A stretch of DNA of 64,000 nt. Source: Mycolicibacter minnesotensis (GTDB lineage: Bacteria; Actinomycetota; Actinomycetes; Mycobacteriales; Mycobacteriaceae). The notes beneath the pieces were generated by a model. That model searched no databases, was not told the origin of the DNA, and saw only the letters and a program-made list of their open reading frames with translations. Shown here in pieces: positions 26,093 through 34,926 of the stretch. Each line of letters begins with the position of its first letter. The first letter of the stretch is position 1. The DNA is taken from contig NZ_AP022589.1 of assembly GCF_010731755.1 (NCBI RefSeq), forward strand, positions 3,472,001-3,536,000. The letters run 5' to 3'. A program made the translations under genes and the position numbers.

Positions 26093-28882
26093 TCAGGCCA
26101 CCCCGGGATCCGAGGTCTGCTCGGGAGCGGCCAGTACGTCGTCGATCTGGTAGCGGGTCGCCGCGGTGACTGCGACGGACGCGTCGATGGCCCCCTCGCG
26201 GGCCAGCGCGGCCAGCACGGCGACCACCACCGACTCGGCGTCGGTGTTGAAGTAGCGCCGCGCGGCCGGACGGGTGTCGGAGAATCCGAATCCGTCGGTG
26301 CCCAGGGTGACGTAGGTGCCGGGCACCCAGGGGCGGATCTGCTCGGGTACCGACCGCATCCAGTCCGACACCGCGATGACCGGACCGGTGGCGTCCGCCA
26401 GTGCCTGCGTCACGTAGGGAACCTGGGCCGGGACCTCGGGGTGACGCAGCCGCTCGCGTTCGATCGCCACACCGTCCCGATTCAGCTCACCCCAGCTGGT
26501 TACCGACCAGACGTCGGCGGCCACATCCCAGTCGGCGGCCAACATGTCGGCGGCTCGCAGCGCCTCGGGCACCGCCACACCCGAGGCCAGGATCTGCGCG
26601 GTGTTGCTGCGCGCCTCTCCGGCCTGGCGGAATCGGTAGATACCGCGCAGCAGGCCCTCGGGGTCAAAACCTTCGGGCTCGGCCGGCTGCACGTAGGGCT
26701 CGTTGTAGAGCGTGACGTAGAAGTACACGTTCTCCGGGTTCGGGCCGTACATCCGGGCCAGGCCGCTTTCGATGATGTGGGCGACCTCGTAGGCGAACGC
26801 GGGGTCGTAAGCCACCGCGGCGGGGTTGGTGCTGGCCAACAGCAGGGAATGGCCGTCGGCGTGTTGCAGGCCTTCACCGGTCAGCGTGGTGCGTCCCGCG
26901 GTGGCGCCCAGCACGAAGCCGCGGGCCATCTGGTCGGCCGCCGCCCACAGGCCGTCGCCGGTGCGCTGGAAGCCGAACATCGAATAGAAGATGTAGATGG
27001 GGACCATCGGTTCGTCGTGGGTGGCATATGACGTGCCCACGGCGGTGAACGAGGCCGTCGAGCCGGCTTCGTTGATGCCCTCATGAAGGATCTGGCCGAT
27101 TTCACTTTCCTTGTAGGCCAGCATTAGGTCGGCATCCACGGAGGTGTAGAGCTGTCCGTTGCGGTTGTAGATCTTCAGCGACGGGAACCACGAGTCCATC
27201 CCGAACGTGCGGGCCTCGTCGGGAATGATCGGCACCAGGCGCGGACCTAACTGCTTGTCCCGCAACAACTCCTTGAACACGCGGACAGTCGCCATGGTGG
27301 TGGCGACTTCCTGGGTTCCCGAGCCCTTCTTGACCGCCGCATAGGGCGCGGAGCCGGGCAGCTGCAACGTTTTGGCCTGGGTGCGGCGTTGTGGCACGAA
27401 ACCGCCCAGGGCGCGCCGCCGGTCCAGCAGGTAGCGGATCTCGGGTGCCTGCTCGCCCGGGTGGTAGTACGGCGGCAGATACGGGTTCTCTTCGAGTGCG
27501 GCATCCGCGATCGGAATCCGCATCTCGTCGCGGAAGTCCTTGAGGTCTTGCAGCCGGAACTTCTTCATCTGGTGGGTGGCGTTACGGCCGGCGAAGTAGC
27601 TGCCCAGGCTGTAGCCCTTAATGGTCTTGGCCAGGATCACCGTGGGCTGGCCCTTGTGCTCGACTGCGGCACGGTAGGCGGCGTGCACCTTGCGATAGTC
27701 GTGTCCGCCGCGCTTGAGGTGCCAGATGTCCTGGTCGGACAGATTCGCCACCAGCGCCTTGGTGCGCGGGTCGCGGCCGAAGAAGTGCTCCCGCACGTAG
27801 CCGCCGTCGTTGGCCTTGTAGGTCTGGTAATCGCCGTCGGGGGTGACGTTCATCAGGTTGACCAGGGCGCCGTCCCGGTCGGCGTGCAGCAGGGCATCCC
27901 ACTCACGGCCCCACACCACCTTGATGACGTTCCAGCCCGCGCCGCGGAAGAACGATTCGAGCTCCTGAATGATCTTGCCATTGCCCCGCACCGGGCCATC
28001 CAGGCGCTGCAGGTTGCAGTTGACCACGAACGTCAGGTTGTCCAGGCCCTCGAGCGCGCCGACGTGCAGCAGCCCCCGACTCTCCGGCTCGTCCATCTCG
28101 CCGTCGCCCAAAAAGCACCAGACGTGCTGATCGGAGGTGTCCTTGATGCCCCGATCGTGCAGGTAGTGGTTGAACCGGGCCTGGTAGATGGCGTTCATCG
28201 GGCCCAGGCCCATGGACACCGTCGGGAACTCCCAGAAGTCGGGCATCAGTCGCGGGTGCGGGTAGGACGGCAGGCCACCGCCCGGGTGGCTGTGTTCCTG
28301 ACGGAAGCCGTCGAGCTCGTGGGTGCTCAACCGGCCTTCCAGGAAGGCGCGCGCGTAAATGCCGGGGGAGGCGTGGCCCTGGATGAACACCTGATCGCCG
28401 CCGCCGGGGTGGTCCTTGCCGCGGAAGAAGTGATTGAAGCCGACCTCATACAGCGTCGACGACGACGCATAGGTCGAGATATGCCCACCGACGCCCACAC
28501 CGGGCCGCTGCGCGCGGTGCACCATCACCGCGGCGTTCCAGCGGATCCAGCTGCGGTAGCGGCGCTCGGTCTCCTCGTCGCCGGGGAACCACGGTTCCAG
28601 CTCGGTCGGGATGGTGTTGACGTAGTCGGTGGAGGTGAGTGCTGGGATCGCGACGCGTTGCTCCCCGGCGCGTTCGAGCAGCCGCAGCATCAGGTAGCGG
28701 GCGCGGGCCGGACCGGAGCGGGCCAGCAATTCGTCGAAGGACTCCAGCCATTCGGTTGTCTCGTCGGAGTCGATGTCGGGCAGGTAGGACGCCACTCCCT
28801 CGCGGATCACCCGAACCCGGTCGGATTCTCCTGTGCTGCTGGGTCTTTTGGCCAGATCCTGGTTTACGGCCTCAGTGGTCAA
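26093..28882 (-). CDS. aceE: Pyruvate dehydrogenase E1 component
   Basis: This 929-residue homodimeric-type E1 decarboxylates pyruvate with thiamine diphosphate and acetylates E2. The ThDP/Mg site is visible as [12 protein letters not shown] ... [15 protein letters not shown], and the pyrimidine-binding middle domain contains [10 protein letters not shown]. The start is TTG 28882 with AAGGAG about 9 nt upstream; the longer upstream frame has no ribosome-binding site. It supplies acetyl-CoA next to the FAS-II genes. Confidence 0.93.
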   Translation of the reverse strand: MTTEAVNQDLAKRPSSTGESDRVRVIREGVASYLPDIDSDETTEWLESFDELLARSGPARARYLMLRLLERAGEQRVAIPALTSTDYVNTIPTELEPWFPGDEETERRYRSWIRWNAAVMVHRAQRPGVGVGGHISTYASSSTLYEVGFNHFFRGKDHPGGGDQVFIQGHASPGIYARAFLEGRLSTHELDGFRQEHSHPGGGLPSYPHPRLMPDFWEFPTVSMGLGPMNAIYQARFNHYLHDRGIKDTSDQHVWCFLGDGEMDEPESRGLLHVGALEGLDNLTFVVNCNLQRLDGPVRGNGKIIQELESFFRGAGWNVIKVVWGREWDALLHADRDGALVNLMNVTPDGDYQTYKANDGGYVREHFFGRDPRTKALVANLSDQDIWHLKRGGHDYRKVHAAYRAAVEHKGQPTVILAKTIKGYSLGSYFAGRNATHQMKKFRLQDLKDFRDEMRIPIADAALEENPYLPPYYHPGEQAPEIRYLLDRRRALGGFVPQRRTQAKTLQLPGSAPYAAVKKGSGTQEVATTMATVRVFKELLRDKQLGPRLVPIIPDEARTFGMDSWFPSLKIYNRNGQLYTSVDADLMLAYKESEIGQILHEGINEAGSTASFTAVGTSYATHDEPMVPIYIFYSMFGFQRTGDGLWAAADQMARGFVLGATAGRTTLTGEGLQHADGHSLLLASTNPAAVAYDPAFAYEVAHIIESGLARMYGPNPENVYFYVTLYNEPYVQPAEPEGFDPEGLLRGIYRFRQAGEARSNTAQILASGVAVPEALRAADMLAADWDVAADVWSVTSWGELNRDGVAIERERLRHPEVPAQVPYVTQALADATGPVIAVSDWMRSVPEQIRPWVPGTYVTLGTDGFGFSDTRPAARRYFNTDAESVVVAVLAALAREGAIDASVAVTAATRYQIDDVLAAPEQTSDPGVA

Positions 28883-29062
28883 AGCGTTGCTCCTTGGTTC
28901 GGAGGTCAAAAAGTGCCTCCCGGCTTGTGGCCAGGACGACACCGGACCGATCGATTCGTCGGTCTGGTCTTTTCTATCCTGCCCCACCGGGCACTCGACC
29001 GGCGGTGGGCGAGTGTCGGGTGGGGTGGGTGGGCTGATCTCGGCCTGACGGCGGGTACGCGG

Positions 29063-29068
29063 TAACGT
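29063..29068 (+). promoter_or_regulatory. TAACGT -10 element, leaderless start
   Basis: TAACGT ends 8 nt before the GTG at 29077 and no Shine-Dalgarno sequence is present, so the lipoprotein mRNA is probably leaderless. The 194-bp gap to the divergent aceE start holds no other feature I recognise. Confidence 0.45.
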
Positions 29069-29076
29069 TTGGCCTT

Positions 29077-29664
29077 GTGCTGACCCGATGGCGGACCGCC
29101 TCGCGCGCCCAGACGCGGCGACACGCCCGGGTCGGGGCGTCAGTAGCCGGTGGTGTGGCGGCGTTGGTCATGGGCGTCGTCGGCTGTACCAGCATCGTCG
29201 GGGGCACTCCCGAGGCGGACACCTCCGAAGCCCCGGCCTACCGCTCCTCGGTGTCGGCATCGGTGTCGGCGTCCGAGGCCACCTCGAGCATTCGTGAGAC
29301 CCAGCGCCAGCAGTCGATGACCACCCAGGCGGTGCGCGGCGCGTGTGGCCGGTTCGCCTCCAGCAGCAGCGACGCCGTCGACGTGGTGAACAAGTACGTG
29401 GAGGCCTTCAACAACGGTGGGGACATCTCCGGAACCGCCGGGCCTGCGGTGGAGGCCCTCAACCACAGTGCCGACGAGGTCGTGGCGGCCATCAACGACA
29501 AGCTCTCGCCGGACCTGACCGACGCGTTCAACACCTATGCGCAGGCCGCGCGAGGTGTGGCGACCGCGATTTCCGCCAAGTCGCCGGTGTCGGTCTACAA
29601 CGCCCGCAAGGATGAACTCAACAGGGCCCGGGACAAGGGAATGCAGCTGTGCAAAGCGTTCTGA
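29077..29664 (+). CDS. Putative lipoprotein
   Basis: This is a 195-residue exported protein. An Arg-rich N-terminus and hydrophobic stretch end in a lipobox (GVVGC, Cys37), followed by a Ser-rich linker. The rest is a helical domain with two further cysteines (ACGRF and MQLCKAF) that could pair. It corresponds to Rv2240c, next to aceE. No enzymatic motif is seen; the helical C-terminal part may be an envelope-binding domain. Confidence 0.72.
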   Translation: MLTRWRTASRAQTRRHARVGASVAGGVAALVMGVVGCTSIVGGTPEADTSEAPAYRSSVSASVSASEATSSIRETQRQQSMTTQAVRGACGRFASSSSDAVDVVNKYVEAFNNGGDISGTAGPAVEALNHSADEVVAAINDKLSPDLTDAFNTYAQAARGVATAISAKSPVSVYNARKDELNRARDKGMQLCKAF

Positions 29665-29748
29665 GCCCGCTCACCCTGTCAAGCACAGCGAGCTGTGCAA
29701 CGATGATTCACATCACACTCATCGCTCAAGATCGAAGGAGGTCGCACG

Positions 29749-30171
29749 TTGGTCGCGGCGGATAACGCCCCGAGCTTGGCCCGCAAACTGGGCATCGAGA
29801 GCAAACAGTTGGTCCAGGAGTTCGGCTGGGACGAGGACGTCGACGACGACATCCGTGTCGACGTCGAAGAAGCCGCCGGCAGCGAACTGCTCGACGAAGA
29901 CACCGATGAGGTGGTGGACGTCGTGCTGCTGTGGTGGCGCGACGGCGATGGTGACCTGGTGGACACCCTCATGGACGCGATCACCGCGTTGGCCGACGAC
30001 GGGGTGGTCTGGGTGTTGACACCCAAGACTGGCCGTAGCGGTCATGTGCAGCCCGCCGAGATCGCCGAAGCGGCGCCGACTGCCGGTCTGATGCCGACGT
30101 CTTCGGTCAACCTGGGGGACTGGAGCGCCAGCCGTCTGGTGCAGCCCAAGTCTCGCGCGGGGAAGCGTTGA
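29749..30171 (+). CDS. DUF3052 family protein
   Basis: This 140-residue acidic protein belongs to DUF3052 (Rv2239c by position). The start is TTG 29749, with AAGGAGGTCG upstream. The centre is very acidic (LLDEDTDEVVDVVLLWWRDGDGD), followed by WVLTPKTGRSGHV, which resembles nucleotide- or RNA-binding folds only loosely. Its stop overlaps the ahpE start by one base (TGATG), so it is cotranscribed with the peroxiredoxin gene. Confidence 0.8.
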   Translation: MVAADNAPSLARKLGIESKQLVQEFGWDEDVDDDIRVDVEEAAGSELLDEDTDEVVDVVLLWWRDGDGDLVDTLMDAITALADDGVVWVLTPKTGRSGHVQPAEIAEAAPTAGLMPTSSVNLGDWSASRLVQPKSRAGKR

Positions 30172-30632
30172 TGCTGGAAGTCGGCGCGCAGGCTCCTGAC
30201 TTCACCCTCAAGGACCAGAACCAGCAGTCAGTGACGCTGAGCAGCTTTCAGGGCGACAAGAACGTTCTGATGGTGTTCTTCCCGCTGGCCTTCACCGGCA
30301 TCTGCCAGGGTGAGCTGGATCAGTTGCGTGATCACCTGCCCAGCTACGTCAATGACGACAGTGTGGCGCTGGCGATCTCAGTCGGCCCACCGCCCACCCA
30401 CAAGATCTGGGCGACCGAGAGCGGGTTCCTGTTTCCGGTGCTGTCGGATTTTTGGCCGCACGGCGCCGTCAGCGAGGCCTACGGGGTGTTCAACTCCGAC
30501 ACCGGCTTTCCCAACCGCGGCACGTTCGTCATCGATAAGTCCGGCATCATCCGGTTCGCCGAGATGAAGCAGCCCGGCGAGGCGCGCGATCAGCAGCTGT
30601 GGCTCGACGCGTTGGGCGCGCTCAAGGGCTAG
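30171..30632 (+). CDS. ahpE: One-cysteine peroxiredoxin AhpE
   Basis: This 153-residue peroxiredoxin is the length of the M. tuberculosis enzyme. The peroxidatic Cys45 lies in PLAFTGICQGEL, with the supporting PxxxT/S arrangement, and Arg is in the later FPNRGTFVID segment. It reduces hydroperoxides, preferring fatty-acid hydroperoxides, and is recycled by mycothiol/mycoredoxin in mycobacteria. ATG 30171 is preferred over the TTG three bases earlier. Confidence 0.92.
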   Translation: MLEVGAQAPDFTLKDQNQQSVTLSSFQGDKNVLMVFFPLAFTGICQGELDQLRDHLPSYVNDDSVALAISVGPPPTHKIWATESGFLFPVLSDFWPHGAVSEAYGVFNSDTGFPNRGTFVIDKSGIIRFAEMKQPGEARDQQLWLDALGALKG

Positions 30633-30643
30633 TCTCGTTGCCC

Positions 30644-30699
30644 CGAGATTGTACTGACGCAGCGTTTTTCCGACTTGTGGCTGCGTCAGCGCAATCTCG
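30644..30699. repeat. Long imperfect inverted repeat after ahpE
   Basis: The arms 30644-30662 and 30681-30699 are 19 nt each and pair throughout except for one A-C mismatch and one G-U, around an 18-nt loop. No T-run follows the right arm, so it is not a textbook terminator. It may be a dispersed palindromic repeat or a bidirectional transcript barrier between ahpE and tRNA-Val. Confidence 0.7.
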
Positions 30700-30704
30700 C
30701 GGTT

Positions 30705-30733
30705 TTGGACGCCCGGCACCGGCCGGGTAACCT
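30705..30733 (+). promoter_or_regulatory. tRNA-Val promoter
   Basis: TTGGAC (30705-30710), a 17-nt spacer and TAACCT (30728-30733) form a good housekeeping promoter placing the start point at about 30740, five bases before the tRNA. Confidence 0.6.
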
Positions 30734-30744
30734 GCCCGAGGCAG

Positions 30745-30819
30745 GGGCGCGTAGCTCAGTGGTAGAGCTCTGGTTTTACACACCAGCGGTCGGCGGTTCG
30801 ATACCGTCCGCGCCCACCA
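30745..30819 (+). tRNA. tRNA-Val (anticodon TAC)
   Basis: A full cloverleaf can be drawn: acceptor stem GGGCGCG/CGCGCCC, D arm GCTC/GAGC, anticodon stem CTGGT/ACCAG around loop TTTACAC (anticodon TAC at 30777-30779, reading GTA), and a T arm with loop TTCGATA. CCA is encoded at 30817-30819. The histidine-rich gene on the other strand ends only 10 bp downstream. Confidence 0.95.
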
Positions 30820-30828
30820 GTGTTGCGC

Positions 30829-31047
30829 TCAGTGCGAATGCGCGTGACCAGCATGCTCTAATCCCACCTGATGCACGTGCCGATGGCTGTGCACGGTCCC
30901 GTCCTCGTGGGTGTGCTCATGCTCGTGCTCGAGGTGGGCGTGCTCGTGAGCGTCGTGCACGTGGTTGTGCGTCAGCTCGCCATGGGTGTGCTCATGTACG
31001 TGCGGGGCATCGTGGGCGTGTTCTTGGTCGTGGACATGGTGCGACAT
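30829..31047 (-). CDS. Histidine-rich metal-binding peptide
   Basis: This is a 72-residue protein containing 27 histidines (37%), mostly as HxH pairs alternating with Glu, Asp, Ala and Val, and no cysteine. Such composition binds Ni, Co, Zn or Cu and recalls Hpn-type nickel-storage peptides. There is no signal peptide, so it is probably cytosolic. ATG 31047 has AAGGAAGGTGA upstream and lies 7 bp after the KmtR-type regulator stop, forming a two-gene operon. Function as a Ni/Co buffer is inferred from the regulator. It ends convergent to tRNA-Val. Confidence 0.82.
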   Translation of the reverse strand: MSHHVHDQEHAHDAPHVHEHTHGELTHNHVHDAHEHAHLEHEHEHTHEDGTVHSHRHVHQVGLEHAGHAHSH

Positions 31048-31054
31048 GGGTGAC

Positions 31055-31471
31055 TCACCTTCCTTGTTCGATGGCGCGCTGCCGCAATTCGGGCAGCGCC
31101 TCTCCGGCAGCGGCCGGGAGTTTCGGGGTGACACGGTGATGCGGCGGCACCCCCGGCCCGGCATGCTCGGCGTTGAAGACGGCGTCGGTGACCAACTGAC
31201 AGACGTGCTCGTTCTCCATGCTGTAGAAGATCGTGGTGCCCTCACGGCGGGTGCGCACCAGGCGCGCCATCCGCAGTTTCGCCAGGTGCTGTGAGACCGA
31301 CGGGGCCGGCTTGCCGACGTGCTCGGCGAGCTCGTTGACCGACATCTCCCGGCTGGTCAGCGCCCACAAGACCTGCACCCGGGTGGCGTCGGCCAGCATC
31401 CGGAAGACCTCGACGATCAGCCCCACCTGATCCTCCGGAAGCCGGTCCGCCGGGCCATTATCTGCATGCAT
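31055..31471 (-). CDS. kmtR: ArsR-family nickel/cobalt sensor KmtR
   Basis: This is a 138-residue ArsR/SmtB repressor. The winged helix includes KPAPSVSQHLAKLRMARLV. The metal ligands known for KmtR (His88, Glu101, His102, His110, His111) are matched here, one position later, by His89, Glu102, His103, His111 and His112. ATG 31471 gives an MHADNGP start like the MYADSGP start I recall for M. tuberculosis KmtR; the upstream TTG is not needed. It lies directly upstream of the histidine-rich peptide gene and overlaps an inverted repeat. The C-terminal tail is longer than I recall for KmtR. Confidence 0.85.
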   Translation of the reverse strand: MHADNGPADRLPEDQVGLIVEVFRMLADATRVQVLWALTSREMSVNELAEHVGKPAPSVSQHLAKLRMARLVRTRREGTTIFYSMENEHVCQLVTDAVFNAEHAGPGVPPHHRVTPKLPAAAGEALPELRQRAIEQGR

Positions 31472-31483
31472 ACGCAAATAATA
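31457..31483. promoter_or_regulatory. KmtR operator candidate
   Basis: ATTATCTGC (31457-31465) and GCAAATAAT (31474-31482) are inverted half-sites matching at 8 of 9 positions across an 8-nt spacer. They cover the kmtR ATG and a minus-strand TATTAT -10 element at 31483-31478, 6 nt before the ATG. Binding would block a leaderless kmtR/histidine-rich-peptide transcript. Confidence 0.62.
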
Positions 31484-31590
31484 AGTCTTGGGGCTGTCGG
31501 GCTGTCAACCCTCGGCACCTCCCAGGGGAGGATGGGGCAGTCGGTAATGTCCAGCGGGCAAGCTTTCAGCGCTCTAGCGGAGGTAACTCG

Positions 31591-33183
31591 ATGTCGACGC
31601 AGTCACTGCGCCAGCCCATTCACTCCGGGCATCTGACCGTGGGCGCACTCAAGCGCAACAAGAACAAGCCGGTGCTGTTCCTCGGTGACACCACCTTGAC
31701 CGGTGGTCAGCTCGCCGAGCGCATCAGCCAGTACATCCAGGCCTTCGACGCACTCGGTGCCGACGCGACCGGCCTGTTGTCGCTGAATCGCCCCGAGGTG
31801 CTGATGATCATCGGTGCCGGGCAGATCCGGGGATATCGGCGCACCGCGCTGCATCCGCTGGGCTCGCTGGACGACCACGCCTACGTGCTGGCCGACGCCG
31901 AGGTAACCACGCTCATCATCGATCCCACACCGGCGTTCGTGCAGCGCGCCCTGGGGCTGCTGGAGAAGGTGCCCACCCTGCGGCAGGTGCTGACCATCGG
32001 CCCGGTGCCCGCCGAGCTCGAGGGCAAGGCGATCGACCTGGCGGCCGAAGCGGCCACCTACGAGCCGCAGCCGCTGGTGCCCGCCGACCTGCCCGCCGAC
32101 CACATTGGCGGTCTGACCTACACCGGCGGCACCACCGGCAAGCCCAAGGGCGTCATGGGCACGGTGTCGTCCATCACCGCGATGACCACCACGCAGCTCG
32201 CCGAGTGGGAATGGCCCGAGCACCCCAAGTTCCTGATGTGCACCCCGCTCTCGCACGCCGGTGCAGCATTCTTCGTGCCGACGATCATCAAGGGCGGCGA
32301 GCTGGTGGTGCTCACCAAGTTCGACCCGGCCGAGGTATTGCGGGTGATCGAGGAGCAGAAGATCACCGCCACCATGCTGGTGCCGTCGATGATCTACGCC
32401 CTGATGGATCACCCGGACTCGCACACCCGCGACCTGTCGTCGCTGGAAACGGTGTACTACGGCGCCTCGGCCATGAACCCTGTCCGGCTCCAGGAGGCGA
32501 TCGACCGGTTCGGCCCGATCTTCGCCCAGTACTACGGCCAGTCCGAGGCCCCCATGGTGATCACCTATCTGGCCAAGGGCGACCACGACCAGAAGCGCCT
32601 GACCTCCTGCGGACGCCCGACACTGTTCGCTCGGGTGGCGCTGTTGGGTGACGACGGCGAGCCCGTGCAACAGGGCGAGGTCGGCGAGATCTGCGTGTCC
32701 GGGCCGCTGCTGTCTGGCGGCTACTGGAAGCTTCCGGAGGCCACCGCCGACACCTTCAAGGACGGCTGGATGCACACCGGCGACCTGGCCCGTGAAGACG
32801 AAGACGGCTTCTACTTCATCGTCGACCGCACCAAGGACATGATCGTCACCGGCGGATTCAACGTGTTCCCCCGCGAGGTCGAGGACGTGATCGCCGAGCA
32901 CCCGTCGGTGGCCCAGGTGTGCGTGATCGGCACCCCCGACGAGAAGTGGGGCGAGGCCGTGACCGCGGTGGTGGTGCTGCGTCCGGGCGCGGACAGCGAC
33001 GCCGATGCCGTGGCCACCATGACCGCCGAGATTCAATCCGCGGTCAAGGAACGCAAGGGCTCGGTGCAATCGCCCAAGCAGGTCGTCGTCGTCGACTCAG
33101 TGCCGGTGACCGCACTGGGCAAGCCGGACAAGAAGGCGGTCCGGGCCCAGTTCTGGTCCGGCGAGGCACGTTCGGTCGGCTGA
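31591..33183 (+). CDS. fadD8: Acyl-CoA ligase, FadD8-like
   Basis: This 530-residue adenylate-forming ligase has the P-loop LTYTGGTTGKPKGV, A5 motif YYGQSEAP, A7 motif HTGDL and A8 IVDRTKDMIVTGGFNVFPREVE. The catalytic lysine lies in VPVTALGKPDKKAVR. It activates a carboxylic acid as acyl-AMP and transfers it to CoA. The sequence (for example the LFLGDTTLTGGQLAERISQY opening) is most like FadD8 from memory. GGAGGT precedes ATG 31591. It is divergent from kmtR and convergent with the LLM gene 2 bp away. The chain-length preference cannot be read. Confidence 0.78.
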   Translation: MSTQSLRQPIHSGHLTVGALKRNKNKPVLFLGDTTLTGGQLAERISQYIQAFDALGADATGLLSLNRPEVLMIIGAGQIRGYRRTALHPLGSLDDHAYVLADAEVTTLIIDPTPAFVQRALGLLEKVPTLRQVLTIGPVPAELEGKAIDLAAEAATYEPQPLVPADLPADHIGGLTYTGGTTGKPKGVMGTVSSITAMTTTQLAEWEWPEHPKFLMCTPLSHAGAAFFVPTIIKGGELVVLTKFDPAEVLRVIEEQKITATMLVPSMIYALMDHPDSHTRDLSSLETVYYGASAMNPVRLQEAIDRFGPIFAQYYGQSEAPMVITYLAKGDHDQKRLTSCGRPTLFARVALLGDDGEPVQQGEVGEICVSGPLLSGGYWKLPEATADTFKDGWMHTGDLAREDEDGFYFIVDRTKDMIVTGGFNVFPREVEDVIAEHPSVAQVCVIGTPDEKWGEAVTAVVVLRPGADSDADAVATMTAEIQSAVKERKGSVQSPKQVVVVDSVPVTALGKPDKKAVRAQFWSGEARSVG

Positions 33184-33185
33184 GG

Positions 33186-34049
33186 TCAGCGCAGCGCTGC
33201 GGCCAGCTGCCGCCACTGCTCCCGTGGAAACGCCCGCGGGTCGGTGTCGAGCAGCTGGACGCAGACGTGGTCGGCTCCGGCGGCCCGGTGCTCGCCAACC
33301 CGAGCGATCACGTCTTCCGGGGTTCCCCAGGCGATGATCGCGTCGAACAGCCGATCGCTGACCTCGGCGATGTCGTCTTCGGAGAATCCCGACCGCAGCA
33401 GGTTGTTGGCGTAGTTGGGCAGCCCCAGATAGGAGCGCAGCCACGGGACGCCGAGCTCGCGGGCCTCGTCGCGGCTGGAGCACAAGATCCCGGTCTGCTC
33501 GGGCGCCAGTAGCGGTCCTGAGCCGAGCTGCTCGCGGGCGAACCGGGTGTGGTCGACGGTGCTCAGGTAGGGGTGGGCCCCGCGGCTGCGGGTGGCGGCC
33601 ACGTCCAGCATCTTCGGGCCGAGCGCGGCCAGCACCCGGGAATCGACCGGCACCGGGGTCTCGGCGGCGTCGAGCCCGTCGAGAAACTCGGTCATGGCCC
33701 GTAGCGGGCGGCGGTACCGTCCGGGGTCGCCGGCGTCGATCAGCGGGGCGTGGCTGACGCCGATACCCAGCAGGAACCGGTCACCGTGCGCCGCGGTGAG
33801 CGACGCGTGCGACGCCGCGACGTCGGCCGGTGTGTGCATCCACAGGTTCAAGATGCCGGTCGCGATCACCGTGCGCCGGGTGGCCGCCAGCAGGTTGGCC
33901 ACCGAGTCGAGCACCGGGCCGCCGACGTCGGGGATCCACAGCGCACCGAAACCCAGTTCCTCCAGTTCCGCAGCCGCGTCGGCGGCCTCGCCCTGGTCGC
34001 CGTAGCGCAGCGGAGCACTCCAGATACCGACACCCTCGATGTTGACCAT
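33186..34049 (-). CDS. LLM-class F420-dependent oxidoreductase
   Basis: This is a 287-residue luciferase-like TIM-barrel protein of the short F420-dependent type: GFGALWIPDVGG, GILNLWMHTPADVAASHASL, RFLLGIGVSHAP and a C-terminal GADHVCVQLL. These enzymes use reduced F420 for hydride transfer to alcohols, ketones or redox cofactors. ATG 34049 gives the family's usual N-terminus. The substrate is unknown. It sits between fadD8 and the SURF1 gene, where cobD would be expected from the M. tuberculosis order. Confidence 0.83.
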   Translation of the reverse strand: MVNIEGVGIWSAPLRYGDQGEAADAAAELEELGFGALWIPDVGGPVLDSVANLLAATRRTVIATGILNLWMHTPADVAASHASLTAAHGDRFLLGIGVSHAPLIDAGDPGRYRRPLRAMTEFLDGLDAAETPVPVDSRVLAALGPKMLDVAATRSRGAHPYLSTVDHTRFAREQLGSGPLLAPEQTGILCSSRDEARELGVPWLRSYLGLPNYANNLLRSGFSEDDIAEVSDRLFDAIIAWGTPEDVIARVGEHRAAGADHVCVQLLDTDPRAFPREQWRQLAAALR

Positions 34050-34080
34050 CAGCCCAGAATGGCACAGCGGTTCTGCTGGC

Positions 34081-34926
34081 TTATCTGCGGCGGCCGTATC
34101 TGTCGGCGAGCTTCTGCTCGACAGTTTTGGGCGGTGCAGGTTCACCCGAGCCGTCCTCGCCGGCATGGTCCTGCGCTTCAGCGCGCTCCGCGCGGCGAGC
34201 GCGCAGCTCGGAAAAAGCGAAGTACCCCAAACCTATTGGCGCCAAAATCCCGAAAGCGATCCACTGGATCCCGTAGGACAGAAAGGGGCCGTTGTCGCGG
34301 CGCGGCAGGGCGATCACACCGAGGCCGCCGGGCTGGTCGTCCACCAGCTGCAGGTAGGGCCCGGTCAGTGGCACGCCGGTGACCTGGGCGACCTGTTCGG
34401 TACTGATCGAGTACACCTGCCGAAAACCGTTCTCGGTGAACGGATTCTTGCCCGCAACGGTGCCCTGCGAGTCACGCAGGCGCGCGGTGATCGTCACTTG
34501 CGCGTCCGGCGGTGGCGGGATCTCCGGCAGCCGCGCGCCACCATCGTCGGTGCGCACATACCCACGATTCACCAGCACCGTCGGGCCGTCGTCGACCGCG
34601 AACGGGGTGAGAACCTCCACGGCCGGAACGCCGTCGATCACCCGCAGCCGCACCAGCACCTGCGCCGTGGCCAGGTAGTGCCCGGTGGCCGTCACCGGCC
34701 GCCACTGGTCGTCGGGAGCCGACGAATCCTGATGCGGCAGCAGCGTCGTCACCGGCACCGGCTCGGCGGTCAGCGCATGCTCGAGTTGGCTGTTCGCCCG
34801 CGAGGTCGTGGTGTTCTTGCCCAGTTGCCACGGCGCCAGCACGGTAAAGCACAGATAGGCGAAGCCCAGCACCACCGCCGCCAGAGCCAGCCAGCTCGGG
34901 CGTAGCAGGAAGGCCAGGCGTCGCAT
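34081..34926 (-). CDS. SURF1-family cytochrome oxidase assembly protein
   Basis: This 281-residue protein has a transmembrane helix near each end (~14-32 and ~222-242) flanking the SURF1 domain, with the N-terminal PWQLGKN, the central VNRGYV and the YGIQWIAFG membrane motif. SURF1 proteins help haem a3 insertion in cytochrome c oxidase. Its ATG overlaps the ptpA stop by one base (TGATG). It corresponds to Rv2235. The C-terminal tail is charged. Confidence 0.85.
   Translation of the reverse strand: MRRLAFLLRPSWLALAAVVLGFAYLCFTVLAPWQLGKNTTTSRANSQLEHALTAEPVPVTTLLPHQDSSAPDDQWRPVTATGHYLATAQVLVRLRVIDGVPAVEVLTPFAVDDGPTVLVNRGYVRTDDGGARLPEIPPPPDAQVTITARLRDSQGTVAGKNPFTENGFRQVYSISTEQVAQVTGVPLTGPYLQLVDDQPGGLGVIALPRRDNGPFLSYGIQWIAFGILAPIGLGYFAFSELRARRAERAEAQDHAGEDGSGEPAPPKTVEQKLADRYGRRR

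Noticed and set aside
27389..29065. Plus-strand open frame (558 codons) opposite aceE
   Set aside because: It is antisense to an unmistakable pyruvate dehydrogenase E1, has no ribosome-binding site, and its sequence shows shadow-type composition.
30780..31120. Plus-strand hydrophobic frames opposite the histidine-rich peptide
   Set aside because: His codons CAC/CAT read in reverse as GTG/ATG and give Val/Met-rich membrane-like shadows. The minus strand has the ribosome-binding site and the operon context.
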